Assembly (NCBI GenBank): GCA_025594325.1
Contig: JANHCV010000016.1
Coordinates: forward strand, 124,001-188,000
DNA: 64,000 nt
Origin: Blastocladiella emersonii ATCC 22665
Taxonomy: Eukaryota; Blastocladiomycota; Blastocladiomycetes; Blastocladiales; Blastocladiaceae
Direction of reading: 5' to 3'
Part shown: in pieces, positions 39,192 to 49,549 of the stretch
How the letters are laid out: each line of letters begins with the position of its first letter
How positions within the stretch are numbered: position 1 is the first letter of the stretch
Made by a program: the position numbers and the translations under genes
Notes under the pieces: generated by a model
What the model saw: only the letters and a program-made list of their open reading frames with translations
Database searches by the model: none
Told to the model about the DNA's origin: nothing

Positions 39192-39954
39192 TCACTCGAC
39201 CACCGGCGCCGGCTCGATGCGCAGCTCGCGGCGCACCGCGTCGAGGTCCTCGCCCACGAGCTCCTCGTAGTACACGTTCATGAGCGGGCGCGCCTGCATC
39301 CCGGTACTCAGCGCCCACGGCACGTACGTCTTGACAAGCCGCTCGCGCTCCGCAGGCGCGAGCTTGAGCGGGCCCGCCGTCAGCGCCGCGAGCGCCGTCA
39401 TCGGCAAGCCCGTCTGGACGTACTCGAGCACCTTGAGCGCGAGCTCGCCCTCGACCGTCGGCGGCAGGCCCGTCAGCGTGTGCCAGAAATCGTGCACCTG
39501 TCGGTACCGCAGCATCACGTACGCGAGCTCGGCGTCGTCCACGAAGTGTACGGGGGTGCGGCCGTCCGGGTCGTACCCGTGCACCGCCATGAAACCGTGG
39601 TAGTACGCGCCGCCAAAGGTCGCGGGCGCGAGCGAGGACAGGGACTCGAGCGTCGCGTTCGTGATGGTTGGCCGGTCGCGCAGGATCCGCCGGCCCGTCC
39701 GGTCGTTGAGCATCCCGCGCCGGATTTGGCGGAGGGCGGGTGTGCCAAGCGTCTCGCCCACGGCCGCGACCATGTCTAGTGGTGAGGGTGGATCAGTGGT
39801 CGATGGTGGGTGGAGGCAGGCGAAGGTTGTTGCTGCCACACGCACCGCCGCGCGTCGGGTCGTGCAGCGCCTTGAGGCCACACGCCACGGTCAGGAACGC
39901 CTTCTCGAGGGCCGACGTCGGGATGTGTGAGCCGTAGAGCTTGGGCGCGTTCAT
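39192..39954 (-). CDS. COQ4: Ubiquinone biosynthesis protein Coq4
   Basis: Two exons (39954-39846 and 39775-39192) joined in phase 1 restore DPTRGDMVAAVGETLG, giving 230 residues. Coq4 organises the CoQ biosynthetic complex on the matrix face of the inner mitochondrial membrane. The family's metal-binding signature appears as HDFWH in RYRQVHDFWHTLTGLP, followed by GELALKVLEYVQTGLPM. The protein begins directly with the mature family start (YGSHIPTSALEKAFL) and shows no mitochondrial presequence. A short 5' exon may be missing or an internal signal used. Confidence 0.92.
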
Positions 39955-40113
39955 TGCATCAAGTTTCGTGAGGGGCGACCGAGGAGCCCGTTGATCGGAA
40001 GAGAGCGCGGGGAGGTCGGCGACGCGACTCGCCGTGTTGATCGCTCCCCTCTCCCCTCCTCACTCGCCTCGATGATGATGATAAACACATGTATACAACG
40101 ACATCCTTGCTTC

Positions 40114-41921
40114 TCAAACAGCGACGCCCGCGCCCTGCTGCAGCGCGGCCTCGACGGGCCGCAGGCGCACCTCGACGCGGCGCGGGATGGCCGTGACGGC
40201 GTACCGCTTCTTCATCTCCTCGCGCTGCGTGACGGGCTCCACGTCGTACTTGAGGAAGACGCGCGCGAGCATGGTCTGGACCGCGAGCACCGCGAACTGG
40301 CGCCCGATGCACACGCGCGCGCCGACGAGGAACGGCACGTACGCCATGGGCGGCACCTCCTTCTTCACCCCACCCTCGAGAAGCACCTGGCCCGGGTGCG
40401 TCTCGGTATCCTCGGCGCCGGGCTCGAACAGCGCGAGGCGGTCCCACCGCGCGGGCTTGAACTCGTCGGCGTCGTTCCCCCAGATCGCCGGGTCGCGGTG
40501 CAGCGCGGCAATCGCGAGGACCAGACGCTGGCCGCGCGCGACGTGCACGGTGCGGCCCGAGTCGCACGGCAGGTCCGCGGCCTCGGTCGCCTTGCGCGAC
40601 GAGATGGGCGCTGGGGCGTGCAGCCGCAGCGTCTCGCGGATCACGGCGTTGAGGACGGGCAGCGTCGCGAGCGTGCTGGCGTCATCGACGGGGTCGAACC
40701 CGTTCGGGAACGCGGCGCCGAGCTCGGCGCGCAGCGCGGACTGCAGTGCGGGCTGCTGCGAGACCTCCCACACGGCGAGCGAGAAGACGGTGGCCGTCGT
40801 GTCCTGGCCGGCGAGGAGGAACGTCTTGAGCTCGTCGCGGACCTCGGCCGCCGATAAACGCGGGACGGGCTCGGTCGCGGCCTCGGGGACGCCCGCCTCG
40901 GCGTGCGCGCGCAGCTCCGCGTACAGCGTCTTGACGAGCGACGGGCCGGGCAGCAGCGCGCCCGTGGTGTCGCCGCCCTGCTCGAGCGCGGCCACCACGC
41001 GGTCGACCTGCGCCGTCACGGCGCGCTGGGCCGCGTCGAACTCGCGGTTCGCGGCCACGGGCAGGTGGCGGAGAAGCGGGAACAGGTTGGACAGGCGCGC
41101 GAACAGGTCCGAGCGGAACGGCAGGTCCATGGCCTTGGTCGCGGCGTACAGCGGCGACGCACGGGCCGGGTTGAGCGCGTCAAAGTCGGTCGACAGGACT
41201 ACGAGGTTGGGTTAGCGATCAGCTGTCGGATCGCTAGTACGAGTGAGACCGTACTCGCGCGACCAACGACGTTGAGCGTGATAGCCGGCGCGACGACCGC
41301 AAGGTCCACGATGGCCTCGCCGCCGCCCGCCTCCGCGACACGCGGGTCGACAACGACCGTAAAGAACTCGCCCATAGCGCGGTCGACGACAGGCACGAGC
41401 TCGCGGAGATGTTTCGCGTTGAACACGGGGTTGAGGACGCGGCGGTGGACCCGGTGCGCGTCGGGGTCCTCGAGGACGAGCAGGCCGCGCGGGCCCGTGA
41501 CGCGGGCGAGCCGGGCGCGCGACTCGTCGCTGTGCGGGAACGCGCGCCCGTGCGAGACCAGGATCGTGCGCAGTGCGCGGCGGTCGGCCACCCACAGGAC
41601 CGGCTGCGCCAGCAGGCTGCACGAGACCCAGACGGCGCCGTACGTCCGGTGCGCGCGCGTCATCCACGCGACCAGGTCGCCCGCGGCCGCAATGGCGCTG
41701 ACGTGGCCGAAGAGGACGTCGCTGAGTGTCGCGAGCGGCGGACCGCTCAGGCCCTCCGCGAGGAGCGCGCGGCGCCGGCGCAGGTTGCGCAGCAGTGCGA
41801 GACCGCCGCGCAACAGCAGCCACGCGACGGCGGCTGCGGCCGTGGTTGCGGCGAGGGCGGCGGGGGTGGGGCGGGCAGCAGCGGGCCCGGCGAGTAGCTT
41901 CATGGTGCTGAGGACGGGCAT
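40114..41921 (-). CDS. Cytochrome P450 monooxygenase
   Basis: Two exons (41921-41255 and 41198-40114) across a 56 bp intron give 583 residues. An N-terminal hydrophobic anchor (AALAATTAAAAVAWLLL) targets the ER. The oxygen-activating I helix shows AGQDTT, the K helix ETLR (ExxR), and the heme loop FLVGARVCIG with the axial Cys. The order fits microsomal fungal P450s. The substrate cannot be assigned; the long family resembles CYP families acting on hydrocarbons or lipids. The next gene on the same strand is COQ4, 159 bp downstream. Confidence 0.93.
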
Positions 41922-42079
41922 GGTGCCGCGATGCGGGAGCTGAGAGGGAGGGAGGGCGGGGGAGCGGGGCCCTTTTGTACCGCGGAACGCGTGGAACGGT
42001 GACCAACGCGAAAACGCGTGCGAGCTGATCGACGCGAGGCAGCAGGGAATCACGCACAGGAAGCCAATGTATTAGAAAA

Positions 42080-42877
42080 CTAAGCGGCCAGGCTCGCGAG
42101 GTACGCCTCCCATCCGGCGGCCTGGTAGCGCTTGGCCTCGGCGACGGGGTCGCGGCCGGGCTTGTAGATGCCGCGGCCGACGATGATCACGTCGCACCCG
42201 GACTCGACGACCACCTCGTGCGGCGACCGGTACTGCTGGCCCATGGCGTCGCCCTTGTCGTCGAGCCCGACGCCGGGCGTGAGCACGAGGAAGTCGCGGG
42301 ACGCGGGCAGGCGGCGCTGCGCGATGAACCCGACGCAGAACTGCGGGTTGCGCTCGGCCATGGCCACGGCCTGCGCCGTGTACTGGTCCGTGAACAGCGA
42401 CCCGGCGCTCGACATCTGCGCGAGCAGCAGCAGGGCGCGGCCGCGCGGCACGCCCTCGGCGGCGAGCCCCGTCACGATGCCCTCGCCCGGCAGCGGGTGC
42501 GCGTTGGTGAAGTGCGCCCACTCGGCGATGCGGTGCACGCCCGCCGCGTACTGCAGCTTGACCGTGTTGCCGATGTCGGCAAACTTGCGGTCCTCGAACA
42601 GCACGAACCGGTGCTTGGCCGCCAGCGCCGCCAGCGCGTCCACGAACGCCGCCGAAAAGTCCTCGATGATGTCGACGTGCGTCTTGAGCATCGCAATGTG
42701 CGGCCCGACCGCGTCCGCCAGCGCCAGCACCTCGGCCGCCTTGGTCAGGTCCGCCGACACGCACAGGTTCGACTGCTTGGCCACCATGGTGTCGAGCAGC
42801 TGCACCGCCGCCGCGTTGTGGGCAAAGTTGGCGCGGCGGGCCTCGTACGTGGAGCGCTTCATTGTGGTCGTCGACAT
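42080..42877 (-). CDS. URA3: Orotidine 5'-phosphate decarboxylase
   Basis: 265 residues with no intron seen. It decarboxylates OMP to UMP, the last step of de novo pyrimidine synthesis in the cytosol. The catalytic signature LFEDRKFADIGNTV is complete, with the Lys/Asp tetrad, along with LLAQMSSAGSL and TPGVGLDDKGDAMGQQY phosphate-binding segments. Length is normal for fungal Ura3. A TATA box (TATAAA) sits at 42979-42984 on the coding strand, about 100 bp upstream. It is divergently arranged with the ELL-like gene. Confidence 0.97.
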   Translation of the reverse strand: MSTTTMKRSTYEARRANFAHNAAAVQLLDTMVAKQSNLCVSADLTKAAEVLALADAVGPHIAMLKTHVDIIEDFSAAFVDALAALAAKHRFVLFEDRKFADIGNTVKLQYAAGVHRIAEWAHFTNAHPLPGEGIVTGLAAEGVPRGRALLLLAQMSSAGSLFTDQYTAQAVAMAERNPQFCVGFIAQRRLPASRDFLVLTPGVGLDDKGDAMGQQYRSPHEVVVESGCDVIIVGRGIYKPGRDPVAEAKRYQAAGWEAYLASLAA

Positions 42878-42978
42878 GGTGGTGAGGGGGGTTGCTGCTG
42901 CCCAGTCACTCGATCGATCGGTCGTCGGGTCACTGAGAGAGACTGGACCACGGGCGGGTCGGCGGGGCCGCGCTGCTC

Positions 42979-42984
42979 TTTATA
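42979..42984 (-). promoter_or_regulatory. TATA box of URA3
   Basis: TATAAA on the minus strand, 102 bp before the URA3 ATG, in the 288 bp divergent promoter shared with the ELL-like gene. Confidence 0.6.
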
Positions 42985-43165
42985 GTCGCGGATCATCACA
43001 GCGTGGAGACAGCGGAGACGGGCAAGCCCGGCAGCCGTTTCGGAGCGACCCGGCCGCCTGCCACGCCCATCACCAGCCCTTGCCGGCCGTCGTCGTCTCG
43101 CTCCCGTCTTCCTCGTCGCCGCCGCTCACTCTCTCGCTCTCCCCTACCAACCACACCTCTCAAGA

Positions 43166-44554
43166 ATGCGATCTGAACGAAGCTCCATGTCATCAACCTC
43201 ACGCACGGCTCGACCGCGCCCTGCTGCTGCCGCCGCCAAGCCTGCCACGGGCTCCGCCGCCAAGCATGTTGCGGCCTCCACTGCCGCCGCGGCCGCGGCC
43301 GCGACTGCGGCCCCTGCCATCCACGGCCCCATCGTGCTCCGGTTGACGGACGAGCTGCGCGCCCGCTTCGAGACCATTGCCCTCGGCCTCTATGAGCAGG
43401 GTCGCGAGTCACTCATGCTGAAGCTCAGGCTCGACGAGAAGCCCGGCGAGTACCACGTATGCCCCACTCGCACTCGCACTCGCACTCGAATCGTCGGAGC
43501 TGCGTTCTCACCCGTTGCCACGGACCGTGTAGGCGCTGCAAATCGACACCTTGGGCTTCAAGCTCGCCAGCGTGCCGCCCAACCCGCCGCTCAGCGGCAC
43601 GCGCCTCGTCATGGGCCCGGCCGGCACCGCCGTCGCCGCCGGCTACACGTCGCTCGGCAAGGTCGCGCACGACTGGGAGGTCCTGAGCAAGTTCCGCTAC
43701 AAGTTCACGCCCCCGAGAAACGTCGCGCCGCCCGCTCCCGCACCCGTTCCTGCTCCCGCGCCGGCGCGCTCCTCGCCGCCCTCGCCGCCCGCGACGTCGG
43801 ACCCCGACCTCCCCGCCCCGCCCAAGAAGCGGAAACTCCGCAGCAGCGTGGTCGACGACGACGACGACGATGATGATACCCCCATGGTCGCGCCCTCGGC
43901 GCTCGAGCGCGACCAGCCCGTGCGGCGGGCTTCCGCTAACGGGAGCGCTGCGCTGCCACCGCCGGCTAAGCGGTCCAAGAGTACGTCTCTACCCATCGTG
44001 TCTCGTCCTCCCGCGCGCCCTCGCTCACTTTCGTCCCGATCGTAGAGGCCGCGCCCCAGCTCTCCGACTCGGACTCGTCGTCCTCGGTCCCACCACTACC
44101 GCCATCCGCGCCGCCAAAGACGACGCGCCGCACCCTCGCCGGGTCCGCGAAACCCGCCGTCACCTCGCCGCCCGAAAAACCCGCTCCTTCACGCGCATCC
44201 ACCTCCCCGCGCGCCCCCGCCCCCGCGCCCGGCTCCCTCGCCGACCTGCAGGTGCAGTTCGAGACCAAGTACGCCAAGTACACGGCGCTGCACAAGCAGC
44301 TGTCGTCGTCGGCCGACCGCGTCGACACGTTCCGCGCGCTCAAGGACCGCCTGGCGCGCGAGACCCCCGGCACGCCCGGCGAGGCCGCGGTGCTCGCCGA
44401 GATCCAGGCCAAGGTCATCCAGCTCAACGGGTGGGAGGTCCGCGACTGGGTTGCCGAGTTCCAGAGCCTCCACGCTGAGCTCGCCCAGCTCCGACGCACC
44501 ATTGTTCAGCAGTACCACGCCACGGGAGGCGCAGCGGGGGCAGGAGGGCAATAG
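43166..44554 (+). CDS. ELL-like RNA polymerase II elongation factor
   Basis: Three exons (43166-43456, 43533-43980, 44046-44554) with 65-76 bp introns give 415 residues. The C-terminal 90 residues (FETKYAKYTALHKQL...LHAELAQLRRTIVQQY) have the spacing of the occludin/ELL domain, which binds partner factors. The N-terminal region (IVLRLTDELRARFETIA...GFKLASVPPN) sits where the ELL N-domain belongs. The middle is Pro/Ala/Ser-rich with a basic KKRKLR segment and a DDDDDDD run, consistent with a nuclear protein. ELL stimulates Pol II elongation together with Eaf. The match is by pattern only, so this is a probable call. Confidence 0.62.
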
Positions 44555-44632
44555 CATGCGCGCCCGCGTAGTATACAAGTTATTGCTATCCCACAGTCTT
44601 CAGAATCGCGTGTGTGTATGTACAGATAGATC

Positions 44633-45253
44633 TCAGAAGCGCGTCGGCGGCGGCAGCGCCTTGTCATTGTCGACGAGCATCACCACCACGCTCAGCGCCG
44701 TGATCGCCGCCGCGTCGACCTGCTCGCGGACCTGGATCTCGAGCTCCAGCTTGTCCTCGCCGTACACGCGCGAGATCTGCGCCAACCGCGGCGCGTACGT
44801 CTGCCGGTCCATGGTGAGAATCATCGTCGCCTCCGCCGTGTGCGAGAACAGCAGGATCGTGGGCTCCACCGTCTCGACGTCGCGGCCCGAGTGCGTGTGC
44901 GTGACTTGGAACACGGGCGCCGGCTTCGCCGATGCCGCCTCGCCGAATGCGCCCTTGTACACCGAGTACACGTCGCCGTCGCGGCGGATGGTCGCGACGA
45001 CAGTCGACGTCGCCGCGTCGAGCACGAGGTACGCCGAGTCGGCCGGGCGCGCGTCGACGGTGAACAGTGTTGTGTCGGGCGACGCCGAGTAGCGCACCGT
45101 CGCGACCTCGGCCTCGCGGAGCCGCGTCGCCGTCGCGAGCGTCAGGACGACTGGCGCGGTCGTGCAGTACTGCGCGCCGAGGCGCACGATGGGGAAGCGC
45201 TTGCGCGCGTGCCAAACCGGGAAGAGGGTCGAAGACAGGTTGCCCAGTTTCAT
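44633..45253 (-). CDS. LURP-one-related protein, array member 1 (no MGN start)
   Basis: 206 residues beginning MKLGNLSSTLFPVWHARKRF. Beta-strand-rich core ending LELEIQVREQVDAAAITALSVVVMLV, the hydrophobic closing helix typical of the LURP-one-related (LOR, DUF567/Tub_2) barrel, related to Tubby and phospholipid scramblases. It is the most diverged member of the array and lacks the N-myristoylation signal of the next six. Gly4 and Ser7/8 look like a shifted remnant. A run of 9 Gs sits about 30 bp upstream. No composite CACRTG/ACGCGT site was found upstream. Confidence 0.7.
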   Translation of the reverse strand: MKLGNLSSTLFPVWHARKRFPIVRLGAQYCTTAPVVLTLATATRLREAEVATVRYSASPDTTLFTVDARPADSAYLVLDAATSTVVATIRRDGDVYSVYKGAFGEAASAKPAPVFQVTHTHSGRDVETVEPTILLFSHTAEATMILTMDRQTYAPRLAQISRVYGEDKLELEIQVREQVDAAAITALSVVVMLVDNDKALPPPTRF

Positions 45254-45466
45254 AAAATTACGTTCGTGAGAGGGGAGAGAGGGGGGGGGCGGTTCTCGCC
45301 ACTTCGCGCTTGAAGGGGAACCCAACCGCCGCCCTGCTGCGCCTCGAACCGCAAACCTCGGGCGGGTGCCCGAACAGGGGGCCTCTCATGCGACGACGGG
45401 CGGGATCAGGCCAGCCATCAGAGCCATCAGAGCTGCGCGTGTATTCCACACGACGACGTCCCACGC

Positions 45467-46078
45467 TCAACCGCTCGCCGCGCTCGCCGACTGCGCGTCT
45501 ATAATGATCTTGATCACGGCCCACACGGCCGCCATCGCCGCCGCGTCGACGCCGGCGGCAACCTCGATCGTGTGCGTGGTCTTGAAAGCGCCCGAGCTCG
45601 ACATCCGCGCGATGAGCGGCGCCGTCGTGCTCGCCACGTCGCCGAGGAACACGAATGCGTGCGAGAGCGAGCCGAACGCGACGGTCAGCGTGATCCCCGT
45701 GGTCGTCGCGACGTCGAGACCGCTGGACCGGTGGCGCTTGAGCGTCATGGCCGCAGGCGTCGTCGGGTCGTCCTTGCCGCCGCTCGTGCCCGAGTGCACT
45801 GTGAACTTGTTCATGGTCAGCCCGTGGCTACGAACCGACGCGACGACCGCGCCTAAGCTGTCGTGGATGGTGCGCTTGGAGGTCAGCGCGTGCGACTCGA
45901 TCGTGTATAGATGGCGGCCGTGGATCGAGACAAAGTAGGTGTTGCTCAGGATGTGCTTGGACGTGATGTCCAGGTTCTTTGCGACGTCGAGGCAGCCGTT
46001 CGGGTCGAGGACGACAATCGGGTGGTGCTGCTGCGAGGCGAGCGGCAGGTACTTGAACGCCGAGTTGGTGTTTCCCAT
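45467..46078 (-). CDS. LURP-one-related protein, array member 2, predicted N-myristoylated
   Basis: 203 residues. The N-terminus MGNTNSAFKYLPLAS has Gly2, Ser6 and Lys9, the textbook N-myristoyltransferase signal, so the protein is likely tethered to membranes. The core contains VSIHGRHLYTIESHALTSK, VFLGDVASTTAPLIAR and the terminal helix IEVAAGVDAAAMAAVWAVI. A 15-G run (46124-46138; C on the coding strand) lies 46 bp before the ATG. The start is fixed by conservation of MGN in five neighbours. Confidence 0.8.
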   Translation of the reverse strand: MGNTNSAFKYLPLASQQHHPIVVLDPNGCLDVAKNLDITSKHILSNTYFVSIHGRHLYTIESHALTSKRTIHDSLGAVVASVRSHGLTMNKFTVHSGTSGGKDDPTTPAAMTLKRHRSSGLDVATTTGITLTVAFGSLSHAFVFLGDVASTTAPLIARMSSSGAFKTTHTIEVAAGVDAAAMAAVWAVIKIIIDAQSASAASG

Positions 46079-46123
46079 GGTGGTGGTTGATACGTTGACG
46101 GAGATCCATTCAAAAGCGAGAGC

Positions 46124-46138
46124 GGGGGGGGGGGGGGG
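46124..46138. repeat. 15 bp homopolymer G run in leader of array member 2
   Basis: The run reads as C15 on the coding strand, between the promoter and ATG 46078. Such tracts are length-unstable and could also be a sequencing artefact. Confidence 0.8.
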
Positions 46139-46389
46139 AAGGGGGATCCGGCGAGGTTTTAAAGGTCGCGATGCGCCACACCCCACGCTGAGCGGTCAGT
46201 CCCGAGGCTGACGGGGTCCTCGCGATGGGTCCCTGCTGTACCGCTCCTGCTCCTCCCTTACGCGCAAGCGAGCGCTCGAATGATTTACTTTTGAGCACCG
46301 AGACGGCACAACTGTACAGCTTCAACAACTCGCGTGACGGCAAAATTGATCAAACTACAGGGCCCGTCCCGGACCCTTGATTGTTTTTA

Positions 46390-47031
46390 TTACGAAAACC
46401 CCACAACCTTTGTCGCGGCCGATGCAGACTTATGCATTGTCACATTTTTGACAACCGACTGCGTTGCAGCCCAGATCGCCACCACGGCCGTCGAGTCCAC
46501 GCCCGGCGCGACCCAGATCGAGTTGGTCGACTTGAACGCGCCCACGGTCTCGGACCGCGCAATCAGCGGCGCTGTCGTGCTGGCCACCTCGCCGAGGAAG
46601 ATGGCCGCGCGCGTCCAGCCGTACGCCACGTGCATCTTGATGCCCGACGCCGTCGTCACGTCGAGACCGTCTGGCCGGCGCGCGACGACCATGGCCACGG
46701 GCGCCGCGTGCTCTCCGGTCCCGCCGCCCGCCCCCGCGTACACCGTGTACTCGTGGTCGTCGATGCCCATCCAGTGGCCGCGCACCGTCGCGACGACCTT
46801 TCCCGCGGTGTCGCAGATCGTCCACTTCCCGACCACCGTGTGGGCGTGGATGGTGAAGTACGGGTGGCCGTTGATCGACACCGAGTACGACGAGATGTGG
46901 GCGAGCCTGGGCGCGATCACGATGTTGACAGGCGCGTCGAAGCACGTCGCGTTCGAGATGACGACGATGGGTTGATCCATCTGCGAGGCCAGCGGCAGCG
47001 CGTTGAACAGAGACGAGTAGGTGTTGCCCAT
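46390..47031 (-). CDS. LURP-one-related protein, array member 3, predicted N-myristoylated
   Basis: 213 residues. Starts MGNTYSSLFNALPLAS (Gly2, Ser6). The barrel core has VSINGHPYFTIHAHTVVGK, IFLGEVASTTAPLIARSE, and the terminal helix SIWVAPGVDSTAVVAIWAAT. The promoter contains TATAAA (47109-47114, 78 bp upstream) within CCCGGATTTATAGGC, a block shared with member 4, and a perfect composite site at 47237-47256. It is closest to member 4 by sequence (TxSIWVAxGVDSTAVVAIWAATQ), suggesting a recent tandem duplication. Confidence 0.82.
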   Translation of the reverse strand: MGNTYSSLFNALPLASQMDQPIVVISNATCFDAPVNIVIAPRLAHISSYSVSINGHPYFTIHAHTVVGKWTICDTAGKVVATVRGHWMGIDDHEYTVYAGAGGGTGEHAAPVAMVVARRPDGLDVTTASGIKMHVAYGWTRAAIFLGEVASTTAPLIARSETVGAFKSTNSIWVAPGVDSTAVVAIWAATQSVVKNVTMHKSASAATKVVGFS

Positions 47032-47236
47032 GGCGATGCGTTGATGCGTAGATGCGTTTGTTATCAGCGTGCGCTGGTGTTCAGTTGCAGGAGCGGAAGG
47101 GCCCCGGATTTATAGGCCGCCACTTTGTCCGCGTCTGCGGCGCCACGCGTTTGCAACACTGCGACGCTTAACGGTGCACCGGATGGCGGCGAGGGACGGG
47201 TGAGCAACGCGCGCGTCACCTCGTGTCGTCTCTAAT

Positions 47237-47256
47237 CACATGATTTCCTAACGCGT
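47237..47256 (-). promoter_or_regulatory. Composite CACATG-N8-ACGCGT site, array member 3
   Basis: CACATG at 47237-47242 and ACGCGT at 47251-47256, 206-225 bp upstream of the ATG at 47031. The spacer is AT-rich (ATTTCCTA). Confidence 0.65.
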
Positions 47257-47421
47257 CTCACCCCTCTTGCCCGTTGCGGCCTTCCAGGCGAGCAGCACAC
47301 TTCCCTCATGCCGCAAAGTGACCACGTCGATCGAAGATTGCAATCGGCGACAGCTCGCCGACGCGTGATGAGAAAACGGGCTAAACTGCAGAGCCCACCG
47401 CGGACTCTTGACTGATGTATA

Positions 47422-48081
47422 TTACAAGACCTCCAGGACGTTTGTCACCAACTCGGCGGTCTGCTTCACAGCCTCGGCGGACGTGACCACCCCCTCGTGG
47501 TTGACAATCATCTGCGTCGCCGCCCAAATCGCAACCACGGCCGTCGAGTCCACCCCCGCGGCCACCCAGATCGAATCGGTCGCCTTGAACGTGCCCACGC
47601 TCTCGGAGCGCGCGATCAGCGGCGCCGTCGTGGTGGGCACGGCGCCGAGGACGATGGCCGCGTGCGTCCACCCGTGCACCACGCGCATCTTGAGCCCGGT
47701 CGCCGTCGTCACGTCGAGGCCGTCTGGCTGATACTTGATGACCATGGCCGCGGGCGTCATCGGGTCGTGTTTCCCGCCGCTCGCGCCCGCGTGGACCGCG
47801 TACCCGTAGTCGGTCGTGCTCGACCAGGTGCCGCGGACCGTCGCGACGACGTTGCCTGCCACGTCGCGGATCGTGCACTCCTCGGCGAACGTGCGCCCCT
47901 TGATGGTGAAGTACGGGTGGCCGTTGATCGACACGGCGTACGACATCTTGAGGCTGAGCTTGGGCGCGACGACGACGTTGACCGCCGCATCGAAGCACGT
48001 CGCGTTGGAGAGGACAACGACGGGCTGCGCCAGCTGCGAGGCCAGCGGCACGGCCTTGAACGACGAGTTGGTGTTGCCCAT
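47422..48081 (-). CDS. LURP-one-related protein, array member 4, predicted N-myristoylated
   Basis: 219 residues. Starts MGNTNSSFKAVPLAS. Core VSINGHPYFTIKGRTFAEE, IVLGAVPTTTAPLIARSE, terminal helix SIWVAAGVDSTAVVAIWAAT, then a longer C-tail (HEGVVTSAEAVKQTAELVTNV). TATAAA at 48178-48183, 97 bp upstream, in the same CCCGGATTTATAGGC block as member 3. The composite site is at 48358-48377. The upstream frame extension to 48315 is not family-like and was not used. Confidence 0.82.
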   Translation of the reverse strand: MGNTNSSFKAVPLASQLAQPVVVLSNATCFDAAVNVVVAPKLSLKMSYAVSINGHPYFTIKGRTFAEECTIRDVAGNVVATVRGTWSSTTDYGYAVHAGASGGKHDPMTPAAMVIKYQPDGLDVTTATGLKMRVVHGWTHAAIVLGAVPTTTAPLIARSESVGTFKATDSIWVAAGVDSTAVVAIWAATQMIVNHEGVVTSAEAVKQTAELVTNVLEVL

Positions 48082-48357
48082 GGCGATTGTCGATGCGTTG
48101 ATGCGTTCGTAGGCAGCGTGCGCTGGTGCTTCGTTGTTAAAGAGCAGGGCGAGGGAGCTGCGGGAAGGGCCCCCGGATTTATAGGCTACTCGCGCACGTC
48201 CTGCCCGTCTGCGCCCACGGCGCTCCTCATCGAGAAGCGGCGAGGCCTGACAGTGCACCCGTTGAGGGCAGACAGGGAGGGCGACGGCGATCGAGCAACG
48301 GGCGCGATGAGCCACGCGTGCGTCGGCGTTGCGTCACCCTTCGAGTTCTAGCCCGGT

Positions 48358-48377
48358 CACATGATTTCCAAACGCGT
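48358..48377 (-). promoter_or_regulatory. Composite CACATG-N8-ACGCGT site, array member 4
   Basis: CACATG 48358-48363 and ACGCGT 48372-48377, spacer ATTTCCAA, followed by CTCACCCCT as in the member 3 site. It lies 277-296 bp upstream of the ATG at 48081. Confidence 0.65.
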
Positions 48378-48389
48378 CTCACCCCTGTC

Positions 48390-49549
48390 TCACGCCCGAC
48401 TGAGCCCGCGTAAAACTCGTTCCTATTGTGTTGCCGACACGCTTTACTCGTGAGGTGGCGATTGCACCGAGTTGTGTTTGTGGAACGTCGCAATCTCGCC
48501 AGCGACGATGCGTTCGCCGCCGTCGTAAGGGGCGAGCTCGCCCTCGGCGTTGGGACAGCAAAGCGGCTCGCAGCTTGTTCTATCATCTACTTCATAAGCA
48601 CAAGGCTACCGCGGCCGCCGGAAGTCACCAACGGGCTTGTTGCTGTGACGTGGCTCGGCAGCGAGGTCGCTTTAGAAGCCGTGCTACATGTGCGAGCCTC
48701 CCAGCGCTGCAAGGCTCGCGGGTCGACCGAGCGCGGGGACGGCCCGGCCCCACTTTCGTCGACCGGTGTTGGGGGACCGAGGACCGAGAGGTACTGCAAG
48801 AGGTCTAGTACAGAATCTGCGCGACGAACGACGTGAGCACTCGAGCTCCGAACCGACGCTCCGATCGACTGTTACGTGTGATTCGTAGAACAGCAGACAG
48901 AGAGAGTTCAAGTACACGTGACCGCGTTGCGCCACAGTCACCGGACGCGTGCGACCCCGCCCGCGTCACGCGCGTCACGCGCACCGCGCCGATCTCCTTT
49001 GTCATCGCCGCGGACCGCCTCACCTCACCGAGCGACGCGTCGGCCCGCTCACATCGGACGACGCGCCTCCGCATCCCCTCTCTCTCTTGTTCCTTTGACC
49101 AGTTGCTAGTATTAGCCACCACATACAGCCTGTTGTCCTCTCGTGAACCTCCTCACCGTCTCCCCTTGTGAACCTCTTCACCGTCCCCTCTTGTGAACCT
49201 CTTCACCGCCTCGATCTTCATCTCCGCCAAGATCGCACGTCCATCGTGCCGAGCTTCCTCCCAGCTGAGTACGCTTCAACTGAGAGAAGGCTCGGTTCGA
49301 GGCCCGCGGCCGAGTTGACGCGTCGCGCAGCGGTGACGAGGAGGGGGAACGCGTCCGAGTGGCGTCGCGTGACGCGATGGGAAACGCGTCGCGTGGGACG
49401 TGGCTTGACTTGAAACGTCTCGCGCTGAGCCACGCGGCACGACCATTCACCACACCGGCCAAGTCGGCGCGATAATCTGTCAAGAATTTCGCGGTCGAAG
49501 AACAAATTGAACCATGAAGTTTGTCACAGGTCACACAGGACTCGGCCGT
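48390..49549. other. 1.1 kb gap inside the LURP-one array, no gene seen
   Basis: This is the largest gap in the array. It contains several ACGCGT boxes near 49.32-49.40 kb, direct repeats of CTTGTGAACCTCTTCACCG near 49.17-49.21 kb, and only short frames. It may hold a lost array member, but I see no recognisable LURP-one remnant. Confidence 0.45.

Noticed and set aside
43425-43670. Antisense frame over the ELL-like intron 1
   Set aside because: It is explained by the spliced plus-strand gene; the repeated Cys-Glu text comes from CACTCG repeats in the intron.
48082-48315. Upstream extension of LURP-one member 4
   Set aside because: It crosses the TATA box and lacks the conserved MGN start found in the five sister genes.
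49170-49215. Short direct repeats (CTTGTGAACCTCTTCACCG type) as a mobile-element end
   Set aside because: There are only two or three imperfect copies, with no target duplication or coding potential.
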